A stretch of 64,000 nucleotides of DNA from Dichomitus squalens LYAD-421 SS1 (taxonomy: Eukaryota > Basidiomycota > Agaricomycetes > Polyporales > Polyporaceae). Positions 46,285 to 55,929 of the stretch are shown here, piece after piece (positions within the stretch are counted from its first letter, which is position 1; every line of letters begins with the position of its first letter). The stretch covers positions 1,171,720-1,235,719 of the forward strand of contig NW_006766884.1 of the NCBI RefSeq assembly GCF_000275845.1, read 5' to 3'. Position numbers and translations under genes: made by a program. A model generated the notes under the pieces. The model saw only the letters and a program-made list of their open reading frames with translations, was not told the DNA's origin and did not search any database.

Positions 46285-47060
46285 AGATCCGCGAACATGT
46301 TGTGCGCAGTGACATCATATGCGTTCAACCATCCTGCACGATTACTAAAATCATCTATAAAGCTGAACTGACTGCACTACTTGGGACGAAAGCTTACCAT
46401 CTTGGTGACGAGTGCAATTGACCACGGTCAACGTCCTTTGGGAAAGCTGGAGGTAGGTCTCAGTGAATGGGTCCACAGATTACGTTGAATGTAGATGGTC
46501 ACATACTGTCCAAGCTACCAACAGTCCCCGTCCCGACCTGGCCGACAAGGTCAGGGCCATGCAGTCAGAAAAGAAGCAACAGTAGGAGTCCAGCTTGAGG
46601 TCATTCGCTGCCATTTTGAGCGTCCAGTCGACATGTACGTAGTGAATGCGTCACCGGCATTGAGAGGATGCCCGCTCAAGTCCGCGGTGCGGAGGACATT
46701 GAAAGTGACGCAGACTAAAATGCTGTGGTTTAGAGGGGTACCTGATGGGACCGCACAAGTCCTGGGAAGATGAACAAACTTGTGGATACGTCTTATCACG
46801 GAGGCTCAGCTTGAGAAGATCGGTTCATGCGCTGATCCAGGATGAGTCACGCTACTGTAGCAATTGAACAGAATCATCCTCTGCCAATGGTCAGAGAAAG
46901 GAAAGGAACCATGAGACTGAGACAAGCCATTCTAGATGTAGTCGACACCGCCATTATAGCTCCATAGACCCTGTCCACAACCATGTCAACTATCCTACCT
47001 TCAGGGGCTGGTCAATTCGAGTACGTACTTCTGCACCTCACCACTACAGATCAGTCGTAG
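46285..47060 (-). pseudogene. Relic of the 5' half of a PhoD phosphatase gene
   Basis: Degenerate copy of the 5' half of PhoD2. Blocks match 42159-42890 in order: an FNAYDVTAHNMFAD-like exon (46295-46335; compare WFNAYGVAAHNTSADFF), the segment VCVTFNVLRTADLSGHPLNAGDAFTTY (46610-46745) with a frameshift directly after FTTY, and the exon near 46950-47010 that includes the GACAACCATGTCAACTATCCT strand. No complete reading frame, start or signal peptide survives, and the 3' half of the gene is absent. It must be a non-functional third PhoD copy. Confidence 0.85.
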
Positions 47061-47243
47061 GATGAGTTGATGAATGACGCTTGGGCAAACGACTGATATA
47101 CTGCATCGTCAACATCAGTTTACTGTGTATGAAATTGGATCAGCGCAGACGGGTCGACAGGTGCTAATCGAACAGAACCTTGTACAAAGATAGCTCCTGC
47201 TGCCTTCTGACAAAGACGTGACGTATGGAGACAACCCTGCTCC

Positions 47244-48488
47244 TCACTGCTTGGCTCCCAATTTAAACGAAACGCCCTCCTGCGCCTCCAGAACCTGGAA
47301 GTACGGCAAGCCATTGAACCATCCCCCAGTAAGAGTACCGACGGCCTTGTATGTGATCTTGGACTCTGCCTCCGGAATTTTTTTGGTCTGACCGCCAGTA
47401 CCCGCGGCCGCGGCGTCCGCCAAGAGCTGTACCTGGCAGCATTTCTCGAGCGCGACGAAGTAATGGAGCGTCGCCTCTATGGAGTCGGTAGCTACGAGAA
47501 GGCCATGATTCTAGTGTATGATCCAAGAGTCAATTGAACATCCCAAGCCAGGTGCACAACACAGTGTGTCGCACGTACTTGTAATATCACAGCCTGAGGC
47601 ATGAGTATGTCAGAACTAAGTCACGCCAACAATTGTTACGAGCATGTATGAACCTTCTTGTTGCCTAGCGCTTTCACGATATGGTAGCCTTCCTCCTCAT
47701 CCAGGACAGGGCCTCCAAATTGGGTGAACACAGCATGGTCCTACACAGCCAGCTCCCTCATTCACGCCCTAAACAAGAGCAGAGTAAGCAATGGACAGGC
47801 TCACCTCGTAGAACGCGCACGAATCCTGGGTGATCATATCCAGGGGCTTGCCCAACGTCGAGAAGGCACGCCCGTACACCGAGTGCGAATGCGCCGCACA
47901 GTGGACGTCCGGACGCGCAGTGTGGATCGCGGAGTGGATCATGAATGCTGCCTTGTTCAGGAGCGTGTTCGGGCCAGACTCGGCGGCCTGTACGACGCCA
48001 TGGTGATCGACGAGGATGAGGTCTTCGGGCTGAATGAGCGAGAAGTGCTTGCCCTGGTAGGGGGCCATCAATATCTATGTCCGTTCACGGCATGTTTCGA
48101 GCATTACTGACGAAGGGGTTCACCCAGAAACAGTCGGTCCGGATGGTATCCTACGTACAACAAGATCAGCGTTTGTAGCAAGCAGCGTAGCGTGACGCCA
48201 TCCCCCGCGGCGACACGCGGCCAAAACACTTACCCGGACCGTGATGTGCCCCGCGACACCCTCGTCATAGCCAAATTTCCCTGCATGGAATGTCAGCTAT
48301 ATCTGGCAACCAGGCATGTATATTTGAGCCAAACCGAAGAGTCTGAAAGCTTGCGCAAGCCGGAACTTCAACCATGCCCGCTCTTGTTCCTTCGAGGTGA
48401 ACTGTGGAGGGTGGGGCAACTTTCCAACGGCGACGTTCCACTCAGCCTTTGGCATGTCACTGGAAAAGTCGGTCGCAACTGGCGCCAT
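47244..48488 (-). CDS. Class II aldolase/adducin-family protein, copy B
   Basis: Paralogue of copy A (44009-45230) from the segmental duplication. It starts at 48488 (MAPVATDFSSDMPKAEWNVA), then FTSKEQERAWLKFRLAQAFR, the same GKHFSLIQPEDLILVDHHGV and DVHCAAHSHSVYGRAFSTLG zinc-site segments (identical protein sequence over the central exon), HGLLVATDSIEATLHYFVAL, and the end EGVSFKLGAKQ at 47244. N-terminal residues 6-20 and the last 60 residues have diverged most. One intron in the middle has a weak donor (GTCAGT) where copy A has GTGAGT. No frameshift is visible and metal-binding His residues are kept, so it is probably functional. Confidence 0.86.
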
Positions 48489-48983
48489 GGTTCTGACGGT
48501 GTAACCTGGTAGGTGAGACGATTCAAGTTGCAGGAGAGGGGTCAACTGCTGATAGAGCTCAGTTGCTCTGGGGGATTGCGAACGCATCTAGCATGATCCC
48601 ACGCCAATATATAGACACAGTAATCTTAAGTTTGAGTGACGAGTCTATGAAGTTCATTCTGCTCACCTGAGTATACAGTCAGGGGCGTGAGACAGCATAT
48701 GACGGGATGCGTCTACTTCACGCTCATGGGGCCACGATTGTCCGGGCCGTGATGGACGTAGAGAGCAGTGTGGTACCCACATATTCCCTTGCAATTGGCT
48801 TCTATACCTTCGCTTACTCACGATCTCCTGGAATAGCATGGTATATGACGTGCATACTAACTTCTCGTGCCGGCCATCTGCACGAAGGTCAGAAATGGCC
48901 TTTGACGGCAGTCGTATATACACCAAAGTTGAAAGGTATCGCAGGCTAGTGTTGCTGAGATGTATGGCAAGAAACGACAGCGC
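48489..48983. other. Intergenic: aldolase B promoter, part of the duplicated segment
   Basis: About 495 bases. Around 48684-48735 it matches 45423-45475. An AATATATAGACA TATA-like element lies near 48607. No gene. Confidence 0.6.
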
Positions 48984-50447
48984 TCAGAAGTAGTCTTGAT
49001 AACCATAGTACCGACGACCTCTAGTCGGTCCATGGTAATCTGCGAGTGAAAGTCAGCACGCAATCTTCCGCCAATCATTACCAACGCAGAATGATACATA
49101 CATGAACTAGTGTCTCGCACAGGGTCTATCCCCGCGGCCGCGCTGAGGTTGAGGTAGCCTTCAGAAATCTGTGCGCGACCAGCCCTCGCTGGGCCAGCCC
49201 CAGTGGGAACGTTCCACTTTGCACGGCAGAACGTACAGGTAGCAGGTTTACCCTGATTGATTTGGGTATTCATCCCTAGTAATACATTGCCTCAGCCTTC
49301 ATAGTGGAGCAGTTGTGAATGGAGACTCACATTGCTGGAAACAGTCCTTGTGTAAGCCATTGCCACACTCATCACAGAAAGTGAGCGTCTTTTCGTCGAC
49401 GCTCTCCATGTCTTCAAAGCAGACCGGACACATGTCATCTTTCCCGGGGAGCCGCCTTTTGGTCTTCTGGGAGCCGGAAGCGACGTTCTTGCCGGTGGCG
49501 TGGGCGTATGCTTCCTGGATGCGCTCATGCGCAACTGCCGCTGGATCACGAGGAGCGCGCGCAAAGATATCTTCTAATTCGGAGGTGAGTAGCGCTCTGG
49601 GATGACACGAGATCACGAGTGAGAAGTCTGTCCAGGGTTTCGACGACATACGACATACTTCTGATACCAGTGACCAGATTTCTGAGAGACTTGGAGGACT
49701 GGCTCGCCGCGTCAGTTGAGGCCAGAGTGTAGGTGCCGCCAATCTACTCACCCTTGAGGAATATAAAGAGCTACAATGCAAGGTCAGCAGGGAGCCCTTC
49801 CTGTACGGAACCGAGTGAAGACCCACAATGTGCTTGCAATGGTTACCCTTAAGAGCATCCGGGCCTACACAGCGTGAGTACCATCAATCATACGAGAGTT
49901 CGACGCGTCTTACAAGTACAAGAAGGCTTCTTGTCAATAACAACACTATACACCTAAGCGATACACCACTTTCGGTCAGTTGCGAATAGTCAGCCACAGG
50001 CTGTTCCAACTCACATTGCCAGTCGAGCCGAGGACGCTGAACTCTTCCCTAAGCTCGTTGCCCCGTCGCCTTCGATCAATCATGTAGAACCTGTCAAGAC
50101 GAGCGCGTCAGGAACCCGCACAGAGCGCGGTATCGTAAGAAGGCGTACCGCTGGTCTCTCACACGCACAGCCCTTTCTATGATGTTCTTAGGGCAGACCT
50201 TCTTAAACATAGCGCCACGCTTCTCGGGCACAGGGGCGTTAGGGTCCTTTGTCTTCCGAGCTCGTTTCGGCTTCGGTGGGGAGTCGATGTGGATGGGATT
50301 GCTAGCGGACCCAGCACCGGCCGCAGCATGGCGGGCAGCGTACGAGTAGTTGGACGGCGGGAGCATTGTCGGGATGCTCGGCATATCTTTCCAAGCCAGG
50401 TACTGGTTGTCGTACGGATCATCAACGGCCTTCCTCTTCTTAGACAT
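48984..50447 (-). CDS. SWIM and RING zinc-finger protein, putative E3 ubiquitin ligase
   Basis: Probable ubiquitin ligase of the SWIM-RING (MEX/ZSWIM2-like) type. From 50447 it begins MSKKRKAVDDPYDNQYLAWK; an in-frame ATG at 50522 (MQQALTSPF...) is an alternative start only 43 bases from the neighbouring RER2 start. A basic region (KPKRARKTKDPNAPV) leads to FKKVCPKNIIERAVRVRDQR. The SWIM domain spans three exons: FYMIDRRRRGNELREEFSVL, VYSVVIDKKPSCT, and CPDALKGNHCKH, giving CxC-x8-CxH. After VLQVSQKSGHWYQK comes the linker SELEDIFARAPRDPAAVAHE, then the RING: MCPVCFEDM, FCDECGNGLHKDCF, and TCTFCRAKW. The last exon adds YYHGPTRGRRYYGYQDYF, with TGA at 48984-48986. A truncated relic lies at 45647-46284. 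Confidence 0.85.
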
Positions 50448-50564
50448 CGCGGTAGCTACGGTGGAAGGAGGTGTCGCGAGAGGCGGGGATGTGGAGAATG
50501 GCGAGGTTAAAGCCTGCTGCATAAGCGAGAACGCGCGACGCGACGCGACACAGGTTCCCACGAC
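50448..50564. promoter_or_regulatory. Very short bidirectional promoter, SWIM/RING / RER2
   Basis: Only 117 bases (or 42 if the upstream ATG at 50522 is used) separate two outward-facing start codons. It contains repeated GCGACGCGAC-type CpG-rich sequence near 50530-50550 and no TATA box. Confidence 0.55.
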
Positions 50565-51635
50565 ATGGCTCTCCAGCTCATCTCTTCCTCTCTTGGCTGG
50601 ATCAGCACTAAGGCCGAGTCCAAGGCCCGCCACGCCCTCATCTCAGTCCTCTCAGCAGGCCCGGTCCCCAAGCACGTCGCATTCATCCTTGACGGGAACA
50701 GGCGGTATGCTAGGAGCAAGCACAAAGCGATCAAGGATGGCCACTATGAGGGTTTCTGGGCTCTGCGCAAGGTGTGTTTGCAGCAACTATCGCTGGGCCC
50801 GTCACGTACGCTGAAGGCTTTCTGTCGCTTAGATGCTGGAGGTGTGCATGAACCTCGGCGTAAAGTGCGTGAGCGCATACGTGTTCTCTATCGAGAACTT
50901 CAAGCGCTCTCCAGAGGAGGTCGAGGCACTTATGGACCTCGCCGAGGAGAAGCTACTTGAATTCGCTAGGCAAGGGTATGTCATTCGCTTTCCTGATTGT
51001 CTTTGCCTTCTCATTGCTTCCAGAGAAATCCTGGACAAGTACGGTATCCGTCTTGTCGTCGTCGGCCGTTGGGAGCTGCTTCCGGAGAGGGTCCAAGTTG
51101 CGGCGCGAAAGGCTTTGGACAGGACGCAGCATAACGAGAAGTGCCTATGCCCTATATCCAACGTCTATCCCAATGTTAAACAAGGACGAGCAGGGCTATC
51201 TTCAATATGTGCTTTCCGTACACTAGCCGGGAAGAAATTGCTAACGCAGTGCAAGAAACCATCCGAGAGCGTTTAGAAGATGATTCCCTCGACGAGTCAG
51301 TACAGCTGGGACCCGCCTTCTGTATAACGTGCTCACAGGCTGCTCCAGGAAAATAACCGTGGAGGACCTTGAAGCCCATCTGCGCACGGCGGGCAGTCCA
51401 CCTCTCGACATTCTCATCCGCACTAGCGGTGTGAAGCGTCTCAGTGACTACATGCTCTGGCAGGTACGGGCCACCGCCTATCCTTCCCTCGCACTCCTAA
51501 CTCATCGCGGACGCGTAGTGTTCAGAGGACACCCAGATCCAATTCTCCAGTAAATACTGGCCTGATTTCGGCTTCTGGGACTTCATACCCATCATCTTAG
51601 ACTACCAGAGGAAAGTCTGGGCCACTCAGCCTTGA
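50565..51635 (+). CDS. RER2: Rer2/DHDDS-type cis-prenyltransferase (dehydrodolichyl diphosphate synthase)
   Basis: Adds isopentenyl units in cis to farnesyl diphosphate to make dehydrodolichyl diphosphate, the precursor of dolichol for protein glycosylation, at the endoplasmic reticulum. The start at 50565 gives [20 protein letters not shown]. Family motifs: [20 protein letters not shown] with the catalytic Asp; GFWALRK then [20 protein letters not shown] across an intron; [48 protein letters not shown]; and the conserved [20 protein letters not shown]. The last exon ends [19 protein letters not shown], with TGA at 51633-51635. About six exons. The RTSG...LSDYMLWQ block identifies a catalytic subunit and not the NgBR/Nus1 partner. 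Confidence 0.93.
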
Positions 51636-52078
51636 CTTGCGCGGTTTTTCTTTTGCTAGCTGGTGTCCTTTGACTATAACTTATTCAATTCTTCTTCATA
51701 ATGGCACAATGGTCACGGGATTGGAGTGGTGGAAAGTGTTGTGCGACTGGAACGACACATCGCGGGTCACTCAATATGTACATCAGACCCATTATGTGGC
51801 AAAAATCCGCGTGCGGAAATAGAGTCCGTGCTGAGGAGGAACAGTAGCGATATAAACAGCAAATACAGATGCGACGACAATACAGGACAGATGACCATGA
51901 GATAGTACAAGAGACAACAGTCGTCGCGATGTGGTGATGGTTGGAGCAAGGAGAACAATCGCGACATATCTACACAGGCATAGCGAAGCCTATTACAATC
52001 CTACACAGGAAGCATACCTGCATGAGTATAATAAACACCCCAGCCACACAGGGACACGAAACGAAACGCATAGATGAA
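51636..52078. other. Intergenic between convergent RER2 and the second CCCH gene
   Basis: 443 bases with two 3' ends. No gene or structural element recognised. Confidence 0.45.
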
Positions 52079-54835
52079 TCATGAATGCTGTACCACAGCT
52101 TGCGTCTGTGGATGCGCATGCGGGTCCGGGTACCGGTCGATCACAGGCTTGACAGTATCGACCATGGCGAGCGCGGGCTGAAGGACAATGAAGAGCTGTC
52201 TGCAGATGAGCTCCTCGTTGGTCTTCATGCTCTCCTCCACCCCGGACTTGAGGCGGTCCACCGCCCGCTTGGCGACGGCGAGCAGATCGTCCAATAGTGG
52301 CTTCCTGAGCATCTCCGTGATGTCCTCCGCGGTGGGATGGGGAGGGATCGGAGGGGGCTGGGCGGCACCGTGCTTATCCAGCATCTCGCGAAGTTCCGCG
52401 ATCGCCTTCTCGTTGCTTGCGCAGCGCTCTGCGTTCTGCTTGTCCGCCTTCACGAGCTAAGTAAGTAGTGATGATAACGGTTAGTACAAGGTAAAGACAA
52501 GTTATGTAGTGGCACTTGCCTCGTCCACCTTCAGGCTCAGGCTCGCGTTATCCCGCGCGAGCTCGTAGTAGTCCCGCTTCTGCGCCAGCCCGCGCTGCTT
52601 GCGAGCCTCGAGCTCCTCCATGCTCTTGGCGACGTCGCCGTTGGCCTTCTCAAAGCGCGTCCTGAGGTCCGTGACTTCCTCCTTGAGCTCCTTGAGCGAC
52701 CGCGGAGGCTCAGGCACCACCTCGCCATCCTCGATAGAGCTCTGCGCCCGGAGCGGCGCGCTCTTCTGCTTGTACCCACGCTCCTCGAGCTTCTGCAGGA
52801 CGATGTCCTCGACCCCCGTACCCTCGTTGCGCAGGTCGTCGACCCCGCACTCGAGGTCGGTCACGCGCTCGTCCATGTTCTCCATCATCGACTTCAGCTC
52901 CGACATGAGCACGCGCTCCGAGTCGATCGGGGCCCACTTCGCCTTGTCCAGCTGTGTCTTCGCCAGGGCCTCCGCCTCCTCATGCGCCTTGCGCTTCTCC
53001 TCCCTAGCCTTGCGCCTCTCCTCCTCCTCGCGTTGACGCATCTCCTGCGCCTGCTTGAGAGCCTCCTGGTGCTGCTGGACCATCGGCCGGATCTGGTCCA
53101 GCCAGCCGTTGATCTGCGAGACGTAATCGCGGACGAGCTGGAGCTCGTTCTCGCGCGTGTTGTCCTCCGGGGAGGGCACGGGGAGGCCCTGGAGCGGGTA
53201 GCGCACGAGCTTGTCGAGGCAGGCGTCCAAGTGCTTGCGCTTCTCCGCGATCGTGCTCTCCGTGTTCGCACGCATCTTCTCGAGTCTGCGGTGCACGTCG
53301 ACCATGGACCCGCTCTGGTACGCGCGCGAGTGTTGGAGCTTCCGCTGCTTCTCGCGCTTGTCTTCATGAGTGCGCAACTCCAGCTGCAGCGTGACGGCTC
53401 TTGAGAGGTTGCTACAGAGGGGGTGAGTGATGCTACTAGGACGCAAAGCATCCGGCGAGACTGACCGAGTAAAGTCTTTCCATTGAGCTTTGAGACCCTC
53501 AGGGATTGCCTGATCCTGTGCTGCAGGGACACCAGTCTCGTCCGCCATGTCTGTGTCTTGCTCTTCAATGAGGAGCCCCCCCCGCTCTTGCACCTGCATG
53601 TTCTCTGCAGGGGTGTACTGCGGAAAGGCGAACGGGTTCGGTTTGGACGAGGACGCCCCTGCGGGGCCGGCGCTCGCAGTCGAGACGGGCACGCCAAAGC
53701 TGGACATGCGCAACCCCTCGCGCTCGTTCCGCATATGACTCGCGACTTTTGTCGCCATGGCCTGGTCGTCTGCAGAGGCGGCGGGTCCAGAATCCGCCAA
53801 AGATGTGTTCCTTCGTTGATACTGGAGCCCGCGGGGCTCCTCTGGGCTACGAGTCGGGTTCGGCGAGCGGGGCGTTCTTGGTGTCGTAAACTCCGCCTGA
53901 GGAGTGTGGAACGCGATCTGGGGGCTTATCGCAACGGGGCTCTCGACCCTTTCCCGCTCCTTGCCTTTCGACGACGTGGAAACGGTCGGTCTCACGGGCT
54001 CTTGATGTTCTGGAGGTTTTGTAGGAGCCGAGACGTCCCATCCCTTTTGTGCTTCTGCAGTCGAAGGAGGCTGCGGTGGCACCCCCCTCCCGCTAGTGGA
54101 TGAGTCGAGCGGGGCCGGGGCCGTGGCCGGGTCTGGATCCGCCCACGACGAGAAGTCGACGTCGCCGCCGCCCCATCCTTGGTTACTGTCGTTCGATGCG
54201 TCGCCCCAGCCGCTCGATACGTTGCTCCAGTCGGCCGACGGGTTACCCCAGTCGGACGGGTTGCCCCAGCTTGCTCCCGCAGACGAGGACGACGCCGCCG
54301 CCGGGGGGTTAGCACCCGCACTCGCGCCCGCCTGCGCACCATCCTCCCCCCACGCCTGCCCCCCGACGGGCGCAGCGCCCCACCCAGAAGAAGACGCCGC
54401 CCCAACCTCCGACTCCCTCCTCCGCGGACCCACCGGGAGCGCGTTCGTGCTCGTACCCGGGAACCTGCCCGTGCTCCGCCCCGACTCGCCCCCGTCCCCG
54501 TCTCTGTCCCTGTCCCTGTCCCAGCCGCGTCCTCTGCTGCGGTCCCCGTCCCTGTCGCCCGCGCCGCGCTTCCGGTTCGCAGTGTAGCCCTGCCTCGGCT
54601 TCGGGGCAGTGGTCCACTGCGCCTGGCTCGGGTGGACGAAGTCGCAGTTGGTTCCGAAACGGCAGCCGCCGTTGATCGGCGCGCCGTTGTCGTCGTACCA
54701 CTGTCGGTCGGGTGGGACGGGACGGGGGCGGCGGGAGCGGGAATCACGTCGGTTAGCCATTGTGCATGGGAGGGGGTTAGAGTCCGCGATTAGTAGGAGG
54801 ATGGGGAGGCTCACCTTGCAACGAACGAGAGGCAT
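52079..54835 (-). CDS. CCCH zinc-finger protein with charged middle and C-terminal coiled coils, paralogue 2
   Basis: Function not recognised; probably RNA-binding by its finger. My exon model is 54815-54835, 53466-54700, 52520-53411, 52079-52456, giving 841 residues. Exon 1 encodes MPLVRCK. Splicing to the TGG at 54700 completes a CCCH finger: RCK|WYDDNGAPINGGCRFGTNCDFVHP. Without this intron an in-frame ATG at 54760 gives an Arg-rich N-terminus lacking the first Cys. A Gly/Asp/Ser/Trp-rich disordered region (WGNPSDWGNPSADWSN) and a basic RDRDRDGD stretch precede a long coiled-coil half: QEALKQAQEMRQREEEERRK, KSMEELEARKQRGLAQKRDY, and EKAIAELREMLDKHG. Intron 3 appears to be GC-AG. Same domain order and intron positions as the gene at 26753-29170, but longer. 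Confidence 0.8.
52457..52519 (-). other. Candidate GC-AG intron in CCCH paralogue 2
   Basis: On the minus strand, GAG|GCAAGT...TTACTTAG|CTC. The donor GCAAGT is the preferred form for GC-AG introns. Splicing here joins SLKVDE to LVKADKQNAE. In the paralogue the equivalent phase-0 junction joins QTIEE to MEAHQAE, the same distance along the coiled coil. A normal GT donor nine bases upstream (AAG|GTGGAC) is the alternative and would remove three residues. Confidence 0.65.
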
Positions 54836-55929
54836 TTGAGAAGAGTATGCGGATGGCGCGACGGTGTTCTTGAGAAAGAACTATGGGAAATAATGGCGGG
54901 CAGGCCTTCAACGGAGGTAGAAGCGCGATACGATGGGGACGGTCAGAAAGCGGCAAAAGGTGCTGCAGCTGCTGTCAAGGAGTATTAGGTTTCTCGTTCA
55001 GCATGCACATTCATATACAAACAGCTCGCGCCTAAACGGCTGATGAAGGTGCGTACGTTGTCCAGGAAAACACGATTTCGCGTGCTTGGCCTGAATAAGT
55101 GGAACACAAACGCGTTGTGAGGGCGCTTCTGACGCGTGGATGAAGACGTAACGAACGGAAAGCAAGGACTGCAAAGTTCTCCAGAAAGAGAGGAGGGCCG
55201 CAAAGGGCGACGATTGGAGGCAGCAAACAACAACGGAGCAGGAGGAGGACGACCCTCATTGGCAGTGTGATCTCGATCAGTATTCAACTCAATCAAATTC
55301 AGTGGAGGTGTCTTACCAGATCGGGAACATCCCGCCTGAGTGCACATGAGCGCCAACGCTATTCGCATCCGCAGAACATCGGGGCCGCAATTGACCACGG
55401 CGTACCCTTCCTCAATAATATCACACGTGCAGGTCCTTACGAGGCCGAGTCCAAGACTCTGCAAATATCGCGACAGTAGCGATCCTAGTCCTATTATTCT
55501 ACAAATATCCCAGCACTCGTCACCATCGTCGCCAGATACACAAGAATGTGCGAAACCGTAATCATGCCGTGCTACCGGACCTGTGTCCAGATAGAAGTCG
55601 TAATGGTGTGTGTACCAGTGGCAATAGCCAAGCACTGAACGGGAGCACTGTAGCTGAATAGGTGAACCCCGCCCGGGCAGGATAAGCTATTCGAAGAGAT
55701 AGAGAGCAGGTGTCGCAGCGTAGTCAGAGATGAGACGATGGGAACAAAGGGGGAGGGCTTGTGGGTTTATGCGGTCAAAAATACAGCAACAAACGAGATA
55801 GAGCAAGGTGTGCCAGCCGTTAAGAGAAGGGAATAGAAATGAAAGCAATAAAAGAGAGAGGACCTCGTACAGTCAAGACGTAATTGTTCGTCACAAAACA
55901 CTCGTCAGCAATCCAGTGCCAGAAGCACT
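54836..55929. other. Intergenic of about 1.1 kb, no supported gene
   Basis: Upstream of the second CCCH gene and downstream of the membrane coiled-coil gene. A 650-nt open frame on the minus strand (54985-55635) has no ATG near its 5' end, no recognisable domain and mixed composition, so I do not call it a gene. An unannotated non-coding RNA cannot be excluded. Confidence 0.4.

Noticed and set aside
46029..46799. Possible functional fused gene (RING-PhoD) at the duplication junction
   Set aside because: In-frame stops, a frameshift after FTTY and loss of the zinc-finger core show that both halves are dead.
54985..55635. 216-codon minus-strand open frame
   Set aside because: No ATG near the 5' end, no domain, no compositional sign of coding, and no homologue that I recognise. 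A frame this long can occur by chance in GC-rich DNA.
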